This document shows, piece after piece, positions 32,626 to 32,650 of a stretch of 32,650 nt of DNA. The DNA comes from Longimicrobium sp. (GTDB lineage Bacteria > Gemmatimonadota > Gemmatimonadetes > Longimicrobiales > Longimicrobiaceae): the NCBI RefSeq assembly GCF_035474595.1, contig NZ_DATIND010000013.1:1-32650 (forward strand). Direction: 5' to 3'. The first letter of the stretch is position 1; each line of letters opens with the position of its first letter. Position numbers and translations under genes: made by a program. The notes under the pieces are model-generated. The model did not search any database, was not told the origin of the DNA, and saw only the letters and a list, made by a program, of their open reading frames with translations.

Positions 32626-32650
32626 TCCCGTAGTTGTTGCTGCGACTTCA

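Noticed and set aside
32450-32650. A gene on the plus strand at the right edge
   Set aside because: No frame with a plausible start, ribosome site or family motif. The stretch has a diverged repeat and a hairpin only.
1-32650. CRISPR array, insertion sequence or integrase
   Set aside because: The direct repeats found are short tandem tracts without spacers, and no transposase or recombinase motif occurs in any credible frame.

Overview
The window is very GC-rich DNA from a bacterium that most resembles Gemmatimonadota, probably a Longimicrobium relative. This rests on codon bias so extreme that frames antisense to real genes stay open for kilobases, on an orphan FtsX-type permease of the ADOP family (common in Acidobacteriota and Gemmatimonadota), and on short palindromic repeats in every larger gap. 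The assignment is an inference, not a database result.

All eleven genes lie on the minus strand, so transcription runs from right to left. The centrepiece is a hybrid PKS-NRPS cluster. A 4,838-residue synthase (17847-32363) carries KS-AT-ACP-aminotransferase followed by three C-A-PCP modules. A second synthetase (13679-17788) adds C-A-PCP-TE. Overlapping stop/start codons then couple a PduX-like L-threonine kinase (12615-13682) and a cysteine-synthase-fold PLP enzyme (11560-12618). After a 506-bp repeat-filled gap come two overlapping ABC exporter half-subunits, an M20 metallopeptidase, a B12-dependent radical SAM protein of the RiPP C-methyltransferase type, and an SDR oxidoreductase. An ADOP permease (545-2971) follows after a repeat-rich gap and probably lies outside the pathway.

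Reading of the pathway: the KS-AT-ACP adds malonate to an acyl starter supplied in trans, because no loading domain is present. The unreduced beta-ketone is transaminated to a beta-amino acyl unit, as in the iturin/mycosubtilin logic. Four amino acids are then added: unknown, Asn, unknown, Asn. The thioesterase releases the product. Kinase and PLP enzyme probably convert L-Thr through O-phospho-L-Thr to a beta-substituted residue such as 2,3-diaminobutyrate. The radical SAM protein and the SDR are candidate tailoring enzymes, the ABC pair exports, and the M20 enzyme may hydrolyse an amide for maturation or self-protection.

Two hidden signals stand out. First, an 81-bp near-perfect palindrome (21621-21701) is inserted in frame between core motifs A7 and A8 of the second adenylation domain. 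Second, the left edge carries four tandem promoters with TTGAC(G/C)-17-bp-TAnnnT architecture, all pointing left out of the window, which looks like the promoter array of an rRNA operon just outside.
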